Positions 8,420 through 16,989 of a DNA stretch of 64,000 bases are shown here, piece by piece (the first letter of the stretch is position 1; every line of letters begins with the position of its first letter). The translations under genes and the position numbers were made by a program. The stretch lies in the NCBI GenBank assembly GCA_942493235.1, contig OW818676.1:1-64000 (forward strand), in the 5' to 3' direction. The stretch comes from ENR-C587 sp942493235 (GTDB lineage: Bacteria; Bacteroidota; Ignavibacteria; Kapaibacteriales; UBA2268). Below the pieces are notes generated by a model. That model searched no databases. It was not told the origin of the DNA and saw only the letters and a program-made list of their open reading frames with translations.

Positions 8420-9406
8420 ATGGCAAATCTAAACGTTAATTACTTAGGGCTTAAATTAGACAACCCCCTGATAGTCGGTAGTTCCGGTTTAACAGAAAGC
8501 ATTGACGGGCTTAAAGAGATTCAAAAATTTAACCCGGGTGCGGTGGTACTCAAATCATTATTTGAGGAAGAGATTATGCTTGAGATGGAAAACGAAATTA
8601 TAAAAATGGTTTCCAATTCTCATATTTATCCCGAGATTTATGATTACTTTGACACTTTAGAATCCGAAGACTCCGTCAGCAAGTATTTATCCTTTATTGA
8701 ATTGGCTAAAAAAACCGTTAAGATGCCGATTATAGCCAGCATAAACTGCGTTACGGCAAGCGAATGGATATCATTTGCAAAAAGAATAGAATCAGCAGGA
8801 GCTGATGCCATTGAGCTTAATGCTTTTATTTTACCAAGTGATTTCGATAGAACCGGAGCCGAAAACGAGCAACTATACTTTGACATTATAAAAAAAATAA
8901 AAGCCGAAGTTAAAATTCCTATCTCAATGAAAATCAGCTACTATTTCTCTAACTTAGCCAGATTTGTTCAAGACTTATCAGAAACAGAAATTGACGGAAT
9001 CGTAATGTTTAACAGATTCTTCGACCCTGATATTGATATGGAAAAAATGATTATTAAACCGGCAAATATATACAGCAATCCATCAGATATTTATCGTACA
9101 TTAAGATGGATAGCTATACTGGCAAATCGTGTAAATTGTGATATATCCGCTTCTACCGGAGTTCACGACAGTGACGGCATGATTAAGCAATTACTTGTCG
9201 GAGCTAATACTGTACAGGTAGCATCAGTTCTTTATCAAAAAGGAATACCATATATTGATACTTTATTGACTAATTTAGATAAATGGATGTCTGTAAATGG
9301 TTTTGAGACTATTAATGATTTCCGTGGAAAATTAAGTCAATCAACAAGTTTAAATCCTGCTGCTTTTGAAAGAGTTCAGTTTATGAAGCATTTTGCAGGA
9401 AAGTAA
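8420..9406 (+). CDS. Dihydroorotate dehydrogenase-like FMN oxidoreductase
   Basis: A 328-residue TIM-barrel protein related to class 1 dihydroorotate dehydrogenases. It opens with LGLKLDNPLIVGSSGLT, the FMN-site strand of the family, and later shows SINCVTASEW, AIELNAFI, PISMKISYYFSNL (the FMN-phosphate Lys) and STGVHDSDGMIKQLLVGANTVQVAS. The usual catalytic Cys/Ser loop of PyrD is not clearly conserved, and similar proteins in Bacteroidota are annotated only as DHOD-like. Its substrate is therefore uncertain and I do not call it pyrD. AGGAAT lies before the ATG. It forms a single-gene unit closed by a strong terminator at 9420. Confidence 0.85.
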   Translation: MANLNVNYLGLKLDNPLIVGSSGLTESIDGLKEIQKFNPGAVVLKSLFEEEIMLEMENEIIKMVSNSHIYPEIYDYFDTLESEDSVSKYLSFIELAKKTVKMPIIASINCVTASEWISFAKRIESAGADAIELNAFILPSDFDRTGAENEQLYFDIIKKIKAEVKIPISMKISYYFSNLARFVQDLSETEIDGIVMFNRFFDPDIDMEKMIIKPANIYSNPSDIYRTLRWIAILANRVNCDISASTGVHDSDGMIKQLLVGANTVQVASVLYQKGIPYIDTLLTNLDKWMSVNGFETINDFRGKLSQSTSLNPAAFERVQFMKHFAGK

Positions 9407-9419
9407 TATAAATATACTA

Positions 9420-9448
9420 CTCCCTCCTACGTAAAGCTTAGGAGGGAG
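9420..9448. terminator. Bidirectional terminator hairpin
   Basis: A perfect 10-bp stem CTCCCTCCTA / TAGGAGGGAG lies between convergent genes. It is followed by AGTATTAAAAAAAACT on the plus strand and by A/T-rich sequence on the minus strand. Confidence 0.85.
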
Positions 9449-9478
9449 AGTATTAAAAAAAACTCTAATAATTAGAAA

Positions 9479-9811
9479 TTATCCTTCTTCAGCTTCAATT
9501 ATTTCCATTGTGTCAAAATCTGTCGAAATTACTTTTAAGGCATCTTCTTTGAATTCAGCAGGAACAAAGATTTTTACAATAGCAGACTGACCGAAAGGTA
9601 CTAATTTTGCGGATTCTAATTGCGAGATACATTGTACAGGGATATTTAAGCTTTTGAAATGTGCTTTAAATATTTCTGCATCTATCTCTATACCTGATTC
9701 ATGAACAATTACCCACTCGGTATCTTCGGTTACTTGGTATTGATGACCACATTCGGGACATTTAAATTCCTCGAGCAGTTCAACTTCTTTTTTACATTGA
9801 GGACATATCAT
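9479..9811 (-). CDS. Zinc-ribbon protein with DUF2007-like domain
   Basis: A 110-residue protein. Residues 1-26 form a zinc ribbon with two CxxC pairs (CPQC and CPEC). Residues about 30-105 (WVIVHESGIEIDAEIFKAHF, then SLNIPV, PFGQSAIVKIFVPAEFKEDA) fit the DUF2007 'putative signal transducing protein' pattern: a short beta-alpha-beta unit with E-A-x-x-x-K-x-x-L-x-x-x-x-I-P spacing. Its role is unknown; cytoplasmic location is inferred from the lack of a signal peptide. AGGTGA five bases before the ATG supports the start. It converges on the DHOD-like gene. Confidence 0.75.
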   Translation of the reverse strand: MICPQCKKEVELLEEFKCPECGHQYQVTEDTEWVIVHESGIEIDAEIFKAHFKSLNIPVQCISQLESAKLVPFGQSAIVKIFVPAEFKEDALKVISTDFDTMEIIEAEEG

Positions 9812-9976
9812 AATTCACCTTTTAATATTAATTAAGCATTTTTACTATAGAGTCAAATATTTAATATTTATTTTAAAATATTTTAAAAATGCTTTAAACC
9901 TTTTTTAAAATTCTATGTCAAAACTTATGCAGGCGTACATTGCCGTAATTTGTATTATTATTAAAAGGATTTAACT

Positions 9977-10417
9977 ATGATCAACGGAATTGGCAGCTCT
10001 AGCTCGACATCACAAACAATGATGTACAAACAAAGAGAGAATTACAAAATGACAGATGAGCAAAAACAAAGCGTTACTGATTTGCTCTCTCAATACGACG
10101 ATGTCAGCAGTATATCTGATGACGAGAAAGAAACTTTGATGGAGAATATTAAAGATTTAGGCGTAAAACCTGGAGATGATTTAAAAAACATCATGGAATC
10201 AGCCGGTTTTGAACCTCCGAAACCACCTGAGGGTGGCATGCCACCTCAATCCTCCGATTCAACAAGTTCAACTGAAGAATTACCTTCATTTCTATCTGAT
10301 TTTATTTCTAAATATCAATCCGGTGAGGTATCCGAAGATGATATGAACACCTTATTTGCTCAGTTAAAATCAAATAATATGGGAGCAAAAGGTAATATTT
10401 ATGATACTTCAATATAA
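9977..10417 (+). CDS. Small hypothetical protein with Ser-rich start and EF-hand-like helices
   Basis: A 146-residue acidic protein without a signal peptide. The Ser/Thr-rich start (IGSSSSTSQTMM) is followed by a helical part, MTDEQKQSVTDLLSQYDDVSS, then SISDDEKETLMENIKDLGVKPGDDLKNI. A Pro/Gly-rich linker (PPKPPEGGMPPQ) and a second helical region with SEDDMNTLF follow. The layout resembles a widespread bacterial hypothetical family sometimes annotated EF-hand, but no complete 12-residue calcium loop is visible. AAGGAT lies before the ATG, and a T-tailed hairpin follows the stop, so it is an independent transcript. Function unknown. Confidence 0.7.
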   Translation: MINGIGSSSSTSQTMMYKQRENYKMTDEQKQSVTDLLSQYDDVSSISDDEKETLMENIKDLGVKPGDDLKNIMESAGFEPPKPPEGGMPPQSSDSTSSTEELPSFLSDFISKYQSGEVSEDDMNTLFAQLKSNNMGAKGNIYDTSI

Positions 10418-10443
10418 TAAATGCGAGATAACTAATCACATTT

Positions 10444-10486
10444 AAAATCCGATGCCTATGATTTTTAGTCGTCGGATTTTTTTTTA
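10444..10486 (+). terminator. Rho-independent terminator
   Basis: AAAATCCGA pairs with TCGGATTTT across an 18-base interior and is followed directly by a run of nine or more T. Confidence 0.85.
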
Positions 10487-10582
10487 TTTATTTACTTTAA
10501 AAATATAAATAATATCTTTTGTTATGATAGGAAAATATACTATGTTTGTAACTCAATTATAAAACATTTTGGAAAGTTGAAT

Positions 10583-11656
10583 ATGTTAAGCTTTGAAAAA
10601 ATGATGGAATTAGATTCCGCAAATATGTTTTCGATTTTAAAAGAATTTCCCGAGCAACTCTCTAAAGCTATGAGCATCGGAATTCAGTCTCCAAGCTTTA
10701 ATTTGCAACCTGCAAGCAATGACTTTTTAGTACTTGGAATGGGTGGGTCGGCAATTGGCGGGGATTTACTAAAAAACTTTTTAGCATTTTCAGATATAGA
10801 CAACAAAATAAAGATAAATGTATGCAGAGATTATTCGATTCCGAAATTTGTTGACGAAAATACAAATGTTATCGCCAGTTCTTATTCCGGAAATACCGAA
10901 GAAACTCTGACTACTGTAAAAAGTGCACTAAAAATTACAAAAAGAATTATATGTATAACTACCGGCGGCGAATTAAAACAGTTTGCTATAGACAACAAAC
11001 TGCCATATATAGAAATACCTGTCGGGTTACAGCCCAGAGCCGCTTTGGGATTTTCAATTATTCCAATGATATATGTAATTCTAAATTGCGGGATTCTACC
11101 GGAGACCGAACTTAGAAAAGCTCAGTTTTCAATAGAAAATATGATTGCAGTAATTACTAAACTCTCTAATGATTATATTCAGTTAAATGAAAGCAATATA
11201 GCAGTCAATATCGCTAATAGATTAATCGGTAAAATGCCAATTATTTATTCATCGGATAGATACTACGCTACAAACTTGCGTTGGAGAGGTCAGATTAACG
11301 AAAATGCGAAATCAATCGCTTATGGTAATGTGTTGCCCGAAATGAATCACAATGAAATTAATAGTTTCAATAATCCGGCAGATATTATTGAAAAAATCGT
11401 TGTTATTATGCTTCGCGATAAAGCTGATAACGAAAGAACAAAAATTAGATTCTCTGCGGTAAAAGATATTTTAACTGAGAAAACAGCCGATATTATTGAA
11501 GTTGATGCTATTAGCAATGATTATTTTATCAATGCAATGAGTTTTATTTATCTTGGCGATTGGGTTAGCTATTATTTGTCAGTATTAAACGGAATCGACC
11601 CGACTCCGATACCACTGATTACAAAACTAAAAACGATTTTGTCAAGTACAAAATAA
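10583..11656 (+). CDS. Bifunctional phosphoglucose/phosphomannose isomerase
   Basis: A 357-residue SIS-fold sugar isomerase interconverting glucose-6-P or mannose-6-P with fructose-6-P. The first SIS domain shows GMGGSAIGGDLLKNF (about residues 50-65) and SSYSGNTEETL (about 95-105). The C-terminal domain has GQINENAKS and PEMNHNEI, carrying the conserved catalytic Glu/His of the bifunctional PGI/PMI family. GGAAAG lies seven bases before the ATG at 10583, so I prefer this to an in-frame TTG six bases upstream. No classical pgi gene is in the window, so this may supply PGI activity; that is inference. Confidence 0.9.
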   Translation: MLSFEKMMELDSANMFSILKEFPEQLSKAMSIGIQSPSFNLQPASNDFLVLGMGGSAIGGDLLKNFLAFSDIDNKIKINVCRDYSIPKFVDENTNVIASSYSGNTEETLTTVKSALKITKRIICITTGGELKQFAIDNKLPYIEIPVGLQPRAALGFSIIPMIYVILNCGILPETELRKAQFSIENMIAVITKLSNDYIQLNESNIAVNIANRLIGKMPIIYSSDRYYATNLRWRGQINENAKSIAYGNVLPEMNHNEINSFNNPADIIEKIVVIMLRDKADNERTKIRFSAVKDILTEKTADIIEVDAISNDYFINAMSFIYLGDWVSYYLSVLNGIDPTPIPLITKLKTILSSTK

Positions 11657-11694
11657 CTAATATAATAAGAACTATTTTAAATACAAACAAATAT

Positions 11695-11726
11695 TTTGGA
11701 AAATCACAAAATTATTCGTATTTTTG
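11695..11726 (+). promoter_or_regulatory. Bacteroidota-type promoter for the 133-aa gene / rpsU
   Basis: TTTG at 11695-11698 is followed after 20 bases by TATTTTTG (11719-11726). This matches the Bacteroidota consensus TTTG-N19/20-TAnnTTTG, 33 bp upstream of the start codon. Confidence 0.65.
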
Positions 11727-11759
11727 TATACTTTTTAAAAGTATATATAAGAAAGTTCT

Positions 11760-12161
11760 ATGGCAGTTAGAAAACGTTCAAGAAGGGCGAAATACATAAC
11801 CCTGTATTCCCCGTTTTTAATGAGAGAAACAAAACATGAGCTCATCGGGGAACCGATAGAGACAGAAAAAGGGAGACATCAGTGGGCAAGATGCACCCGT
11901 AGCCGTCATTCTCAATTAATAAATCTTGATGCTATCGAAGCCGAGCAAGATAAATCAAGAGCTGTAGTTCATATTTCCAGAGAAGATGCTAAAAAATATT
12001 CTCCAAAAGAAGAATTTCAAGTTGGAGATGTGATTTTCCACGCTGTATGGGATGATGTTGGCATAGTTCGTGCTAAAGAAGTTACTTCTACAGGCGGAAG
12101 AGCAATTGTAGTCCAATTTGAAAAATTAAGCGAAAAACGTCTAATTGAAAATTTACAATAA
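11760..12161 (+). CDS. Conserved basic hypothetical protein upstream of rpsU
   Basis: A 133-residue protein I do not recognise by name. The first third is strongly basic (MAVRKRSRRAKYITLYSPF) and contains RCTRSRHSQLINL. The second half (SPKEEFQVGDVIFHAVWDD, then GIVRAKEVTSTGGRAIVVQFE) reads as a small beta-barrel resembling the SH3/CarD-like fold (V-G-D-x-I-x-H-x-x-W-G-x-G-x-V). Cytoplasmic nucleic-acid binding is a reasonable inference but unproven. It has its own Bacteroidota-type promoter and is followed 26 bp later by rpsU before any terminator, so the two are probably co-transcribed, hinting at a ribosome- or RNA-linked role. Confidence 0.75.
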   Translation: MAVRKRSRRAKYITLYSPFLMRETKHELIGEPIETEKGRHQWARCTRSRHSQLINLDAIEAEQDKSRAVVHISREDAKKYSPKEEFQVGDVIFHAVWDDVGIVRAKEVTSTGGRAIVVQFEKLSEKRLIENLQ

Positions 12162-12187
12162 CATATAAATTAGAAAGGTATTTTAAC

Positions 12188-12382
12188 GTGATAGGTGTAA
12201 CTATACAAACTAATGAAAATATTGACCGCGCATTAAAAAGGTTCAAGAAAAAATACGAAAGAAGCGGCATATTACGTGAATTCAAAAAAAGAACTGCTTT
12301 TATGAAGCCATCGGTTGAGAAACGTCTTTCAAGGCTTAAAGCTGCACGTCGTCAGCAAAAAGCTTCTCAAGAAATGGACTAA
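12188..12382 (+). CDS. rpsU: 30S ribosomal protein bS21
   Basis: A 64-residue small-subunit protein. The helical, Arg/Lys-rich sequence with RALKRFKKKYERSGIL, REFKKRTAFMKPS and RLKAARRQQ is typical of bS21, which sits near the 3' end of 16S rRNA and helps initiation. The start codon is GTG at 12188, with AGAAAGG nine bases upstream; the family normally begins close to the V-x-V segment seen here. It is the second gene of a probable operon with the 133-aa unknown and is followed by a terminator-like hairpin. Confidence 0.95.
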   Translation: MIGVTIQTNENIDRALKRFKKKYERSGILREFKKRTAFMKPSVEKRLSRLKAARRQQKASQEMD

Positions 12383-12403
12383 TATAAACTTTAGATTTTT
12401 AGC

Positions 12404-12441
12404 TCGGGGCTATTATTTATTAATACGCCCCTTGTTTTGTT
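12404..12441 (+). terminator. Terminator after rpsU
   Basis: GGGGC (12406-12410) pairs with GCCCC (12427-12431), with an inner ATTA/TAAT pairing, and is followed by TTGTTTTGTT. Confidence 0.6.
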
Positions 12442-12536
12442 ATAGTAATATTATACATCCTCTTTTTTTGAGCGAGTAATCAATAAACTTGTCAATCAAG
12501 CAGTACGAATATTCCTTGAGTCAGCTACAATATTTG

Positions 12537-14828
12537 TTATTGCTTCACAAATATTGCATATTTACAATCTGCTTTTATATTGATAGAAATTAAATATATA
12601 CCACTGCTTAGTTTAGCTATATCGGTGGAATATACATTAGACTGTAATTTGTTCATTTGCGATTTCATTACCGCTATTCCATTCAAGTTATAAATTGTAC
12701 ACTTAAGAGATGCTTCATCACTCTCAAGTGAACAATATATCGTATTCGTGCTTGGATTAGGATATATATTAAAACACTCGTTATGTTTTATTTCTTTGAC
12801 ACTACTAATTGTATCAGGTTCGGATATTTTAAATCTAAATAATTGCCCATAACCACCATAAGCATAAACATAATTCTTGTTTTTACTCATTGACACTATT
12901 TCACTATCTACCAGTGCAGGCAGAATATCTTCGTTCCATGTTCGTCCGGCATCAATTGATTTCCAAACAGCTCCGTAGTTACGGGATTCGATTCGTTTTA
13001 TACCATAAGCATAAACAAGTGTATCATTAACCGAGAGTAATCCTTTAATTGAAAAATATCCTGTTGAAACCGTATCCCAATTTTTACCTGAGTTAGTTGT
13101 TCGAATTAGTGTGTTTTGAGAAATACAAGCGAGTATGTTTGTACTGTCTATAAATATAGCTGCAGTTAATAATTCGGAGACTGAGAAATATGAAATAGTA
13201 TCCCAAACTTTTCCATTATTATCGGATTTATATAAATTATTTCCTGCACAAACAAGCCAACTACTACCATTATTTGATACATAATCAAAATAATCGGAAC
13301 GATGATAAATTGTATCAAGCTCCCAAGTTTTGCCATCGTCAGATGATTGTAACATCATCCCAACAGAAGGTGGCGGATAGGTCTGACCTGTTATAAATAC
13401 AGTATTATCTACTATATTTACATTTGAAACCGCATAAGGATAAAAATTAACCGGTAAGGATATATACTCAAAAGTTTGCCCGCCGTCGCTTGTTTTGTAT
13501 AAACGGTTGAAATATCCCTTGATATAGCCGCTTGTCGAATTATTGAAATCTAACGCGTATATCCCTATTAGTGTATCGGCAGAAGCTAATCTTTCCCACG
13601 AATAGCCACCATTGCTTGTCTTAACCAAACCTTTACCCGAATATAAAGTTGCGTAAGCAGTATCATTAGTTGGGTAAGCTAATTGATAAAAAGGTGAACT
13701 CCCTTTATTAGCAAATGTCCAGGTAAGCCCTGCATCATTTGTAATTAGTATGTTCCCGCCTTCTCCGACGGCAAACCCATCTTCGGAATTGATAAAATTA
13801 ATATCCGTAATTGTTTTGTCAGTAATATAATCATTGGGTAAAATAGAGATTTCTTGCCAAGTTGAGCCTCTATCGGATGTACGATAAAATATTGGCACAG
13901 TACTATCAAGCCCGAAAACAAAACCTGTATCGTTATTTATCCAGTGCATACAGTTAATATCCCAAATATTAGGAGGCGATATATCTGACCATGTTTTGCA
14001 ACTGTCTGCTGATGAATATATCTTGTTAATGCCTTGAGAACGAGAACATCTGACAAAACAATTAGCTTCGTCAATAAATTGCATATCCAAAGTTTTGTAG
14101 TCAAATGTAGTTTCTATAGGGAAATTGTTCCAAGTATCACCTCCGTCTGTAGTTTTCAAAATAAAATGCGAAAAACCGAAATTCATCAGTATATCCGGTA
14201 CTTCATATCCAGAAACAAATCCGACTTCATTATTAATAAAATATACATCAAGATAATTTCTGTATGGCAATGTAGAAGTATTCCAGCTTATAGTATCCCA
14301 AGAGAGACCGGAATCCGTAGTCTTAAAAATCTTATCAAAGGTACCGACTGCAAAACCTATTTCTGGACTTGGAAAATAAATTGAATTAAAGTTAGGATTC
14401 TGATTATAAGTAGTGTTTAGCTTTTGCAAGGTTAAAACTTCCTGCCAAGTTTTGCCGCTATCAATTGAGCGAAGTATTCGATTATTATCAATTAGAAATG
14501 ACTCGGATACTGACGGGAAGCATAATTTGTCGGAAGATGCGACTTGTACAGGTATTGAATTTTCAGATAGATACTCCCAAGCAATACCCTTATTAGTAGA
14601 AATTGCAATACTAGTTCCTATTGCAAAAATATCATTATTATTCGATGATACAATAGCTTTCACAAAGCTACTATGTAATAAATTTGGAGGATGAATCGCC
14701 TCCCATTGTGCGGTTGTATTAATATTCGATAAAACAAAGAATAACATAATTAAATATATATTTCTATAAACCGTAGAGCATTTCTTTTGAATAAATATTG
14801 TTTTCATATTGATTAGCATTGTTTTCAT
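12537..14828 (-). CDS. T9SS-exported protein with BNR/Ycf48-like propeller repeats
   Basis: A 763-residue exported protein. A signal segment (about residues 26-41, ending NTTAQ) is followed by some 13 repeats of the type T-S/T-D-x-G-x-T-W, for example KTTDSGLSW, KTTDGGDTW, RTSDRGSTW, KSIDAGRTW. Such sialidase/Ycf48-like repeats build beta-propellers. The last ~85 residues (NIYPNPSTNTIYCSLE, then GIYLISINI) are a type A T9SS sorting domain, so it should cross the outer membrane and be anchored or released. Two nearly identical start regions exist (ATG at 14828 and at 14807) because of a 17-bp direct repeat; no ribosome site decides between them. Substrate unknown. Confidence 0.85.
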   Translation of the reverse strand: MKTMLINMKTIFIQKKCSTVYRNIYLIMLFFVLSNINTTAQWEAIHPPNLLHSSFVKAIVSSNNNDIFAIGTSIAISTNKGIAWEYLSENSIPVQVASSDKLCFPSVSESFLIDNNRILRSIDSGKTWQEVLTLQKLNTTYNQNPNFNSIYFPSPEIGFAVGTFDKIFKTTDSGLSWDTISWNTSTLPYRNYLDVYFINNEVGFVSGYEVPDILMNFGFSHFILKTTDGGDTWNNFPIETTFDYKTLDMQFIDEANCFVRCSRSQGINKIYSSADSCKTWSDISPPNIWDINCMHWINNDTGFVFGLDSTVPIFYRTSDRGSTWQEISILPNDYITDKTITDINFINSEDGFAVGEGGNILITNDAGLTWTFANKGSSPFYQLAYPTNDTAYATLYSGKGLVKTSNGGYSWERLASADTLIGIYALDFNNSTSGYIKGYFNRLYKTSDGGQTFEYISLPVNFYPYAVSNVNIVDNTVFITGQTYPPPSVGMMLQSSDDGKTWELDTIYHRSDYFDYVSNNGSSWLVCAGNNLYKSDNNGKVWDTISYFSVSELLTAAIFIDSTNILACISQNTLIRTTNSGKNWDTVSTGYFSIKGLLSVNDTLVYAYGIKRIESRNYGAVWKSIDAGRTWNEDILPALVDSEIVSMSKNKNYVYAYGGYGQLFRFKISEPDTISSVKEIKHNECFNIYPNPSTNTIYCSLESDEASLKCTIYNLNGIAVMKSQMNKLQSNVYSTDIAKLSSGIYLISINIKADCKYAIFVKQ

Positions 14829-14834
14829 ATTGAT
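14797..14834. repeat. 17-bp tandem direct repeat over the start codon
   Basis: ATTGTTTTCATATTGAT occurs at 14797-14813 and again at 14818-14834. Each copy contains the start codon plus MKT of the minus-strand gene, giving two in-frame candidate starts seven codons apart. Confidence 0.85.
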
Positions 14835-15018
14835 AAATAATTAGCTGTTAAAAAGTCTATTTACATACTCTCAATAAACTTATACAAAATTAGCAATATT
14901 TATTTATTCTGCAAATAAATATTCATAAAAAATCAAAGAAAATATGTAGCTCCTCTTTTTTTGCGGGTAAATAAATGCTAAATATTACAAAGAGACCGAT
15001 AAGATAAACAATATGAAG

Positions 15019-16035
15019 TTAATTGCTTTTGTTTAAAAATCTTTCTAACTCATCGATATTATCCGGACTGCCTACATAGAATGGCACGGTCTGATGAATT
15101 GAATGGGGTATAGTTTCTAATATTCTTCCATTTCCGGTGATTGCTCTTCCTCCGGCTTGTTCAATAATAAACGCTAACGGATTAGCTTCGTAAGCGAGCC
15201 TAATTTTCCCGTTTGGCAGATTGTGCTCTGCAGGATATAAATAAATCCCACCATAGTGAAGAATGCGGTGAATATCGGCAACAGCAGTGGCAATGTATCT
15301 CTGAGTATAGGATACTCCATCATTATTATCGGGGTTTTTGATGTAATTCAAATAATCCTGTACATTTTTGTCCCAGCGATTAAAATGGGCTTCGTTACAA
15401 CTATAGTGATACCCTTTTTTGGGAATTCTTAAATTTTCAAAAGTAAGTAGGAACTCACCTATGGTCGGGTCGTAAGTAAAGACATATACTCCATTACCTG
15501 AAGAATAAACAAATATAGTACTAGACCCATAGAGAGCATAAGCGGCAGCTACCTGCTTATAGCCAGGCTGGAGCATATCCTCAATTGTCCCGTCATCAGT
15601 TGAGCTTTCGTCTAATCTCTTATAAAGTGAGAAAATAGAGCCGATAGTAATATTTACGTCCATATTGGTAGAGCCGTCTAAGGGGTCATAAGCTAATACA
15701 TAGCTTCCTTTTTTGTATTCTTTAGGAATCATTAATACTTCTTTATTCTCTTCGGAAAGCATTAAGCACAAATGTCCGTTATGGTCTAAGGCTTTATATA
15801 TCACTTCATTGGCATATTCATCTATTCTCCGAATTTGCTCACCATGAATATTATAATTCATCGTCATGCCGAGAATGTCGTTAAGCCCTGCACGGCGGAC
15901 TTCTATAGTAATTAATCTGATAGCGAAAGTAATATCACGGAGCAAGCTGGTAAACATACCCGGCGAATCCGGATGCAAATGTTCTTGCTCTGCTATAAAC
16001 CTATCAATTGTAATAAGTTTTGATGTTTGTATCAT
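15019..16035 (-). CDS. fbp: Fructose-1,6-bisphosphatase class 1
   Basis: A 338-residue class 1 FBPase converting fructose-1,6-bisphosphate to fructose-6-phosphate in gluconeogenesis. The metal and substrate motif DPLDGSTNMDVNITIGSIFS lies near residue 125, the substrate-binding GGIYLYPA near 268, and the C-terminal catalytic segment EQAGGRA follows. Length and order are normal. It starts at ATG 16035, followed by MIQTSKLITIDRF. It stands upstream of no obvious partner; with malate dehydrogenase and the PGI/PMI isomerase elsewhere in the window it fits a complete gluconeogenic route. Confidence 0.95.
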   Translation of the reverse strand: MIQTSKLITIDRFIAEQEHLHPDSPGMFTSLLRDITFAIRLITIEVRRAGLNDILGMTMNYNIHGEQIRRIDEYANEVIYKALDHNGHLCLMLSEENKEVLMIPKEYKKGSYVLAYDPLDGSTNMDVNITIGSIFSLYKRLDESSTDDGTIEDMLQPGYKQVAAAYALYGSSTIFVYSSGNGVYVFTYDPTIGEFLLTFENLRIPKKGYHYSCNEAHFNRWDKNVQDYLNYIKNPDNNDGVSYTQRYIATAVADIHRILHYGGIYLYPAEHNLPNGKIRLAYEANPLAFIIEQAGGRAITGNGRILETIPHSIHQTVPFYVGSPDNIDELERFLNKSN

Positions 16036-16071
16036 AAATTATTAGAATAAATTATGCAGAAAATACTGCTT

Positions 16072-16878
16072 TTACTTTGCTAAATATAGACTGACTGACG
16101 ACTCAGCAATTGAAATTAAGGCGATTTTTTTTGAATTTATAGTTGTAGAATTAGCTCTAAATCTGGTTAAAATAATTTGAATACCTCCATATTCAGGGAA
16201 ATCAAAATGCGAGAAAATTGCTGGATTAAAAATATAAATACCAATATCTGAAATAATTGCTCCGGGAATATCGATATAATTATTTACATCTAAAAAGCTT
16301 TGATACCACCTAAAAGACATGTATAACTTATCATTTGAATTATTAGTTGGGTTCCACTTCATAGTGTAGTTATTATTTAAATTGAGTGTATCTTCGGTAT
16401 CTAAAAACAAATAATGTATTTTTGTCTGAAAACTATCTACTATTGTTACCTCGTCTGAATTTTCAAACTTATATGTCCAATTAATGGGCTGGTTGTAATT
16501 AAAATCACTTATTCCTTGTAAATTCAAGGGAGTATTAAAATATTGAGGGAATAATATCGGATTAGTTAAAATCAAACTTGAATTATTCAACTTAGTATAT
16601 TCAACGGGATTTATATTGTTATAAATTGCAAAAGTCTGAATATATTTAGAATTAGGTTCAGGTACGCGATTTTTAATATTATCGTTGTACATTCTTAATA
16701 TCAAAGCAATATTGGCATTTTCTAATTCAGGAATATTTGCGATTTGCTCCAATATGTTTGAACTGATTTCATCAATACTCAAGACACCGGATTTTACATC
16801 AATTGTATCATTCGGTTCAACTGCATTATCACAAGACATGATAATACAAAGCATTAATATATACATTACCCGTTTCAT
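16072..16878 (-). CDS. Hypothetical lipoprotein, probably translated from a leaderless mRNA
   Basis: A 268-residue protein with lipobox CIIMSC (Cys at residue 16), so it is probably exported and lipidated. The rest is a beta-rich sequence with conserved Asn/Tyr/Ile content; I recognise no domain. The ATG at 16878 lies only five bases after a perfect Bacteroidota -7 element, so the transcript should begin at or next to the ATG. A longer frame starting at a TTG would have its start inside the promoter and is rejected. It lies 36 bp upstream of fbp on the same strand and could be read through into it. Function unknown. Confidence 0.7.
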   Translation of the reverse strand: MKRVMYILMLCIIMSCDNAVEPNDTIDVKSGVLSIDEISSNILEQIANIPELENANIALILRMYNDNIKNRVPEPNSKYIQTFAIYNNINPVEYTKLNNSSLILTNPILFPQYFNTPLNLQGISDFNYNQPINWTYKFENSDEVTIVDSFQTKIHYLFLDTEDTLNLNNNYTMKWNPTNNSNDKLYMSFRWYQSFLDVNNYIDIPGAIISDIGIYIFNPAIFSHFDFPEYGGIQIILTRFRANSTTINSKKIALISIAESSVSLYLAK

Positions 16879-16883
16879 AAAAG

Positions 16884-16914
16884 CAAATATATACAAATTT
16901 GATTAAATCTCAAA
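16884..16914 (-). promoter_or_regulatory. Bacteroidota-type promoter directly abutting a start codon
   Basis: On the minus strand TTTG (16914-16911), a 19-base spacer and TATATTTG (16891-16884) match the consensus exactly. Only CTTTT separates the -7 element from the ATG at 16878. Confidence 0.7.
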
Positions 16915-16989
16915 ATCATTCGGCAATATTTAAATTATTTTTTTAGATAAATAATTAGTTAGATGTTGTTATAAGATATATTCCAAATA

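Noticed and set aside
8420..9406. Calling the DHOD-like gene pyrD
   Set aside because: The catalytic loop residue of PyrD is not clear, and such proteins in this phylum are a separate family; it is left as DHOD-like.
10135..10300. Possible EF-hand calcium protein in the 146-residue product
   Set aside because: No complete 12-residue D-x-D-x-D-G loop is present, so calcium binding is not claimed.
14034..14384. 116-residue plus-strand frame inside the BNR-repeat protein
   Set aside because: It is a shadow of the repetitive minus-strand gene; the amino-acid make-up is unlike a real protein.
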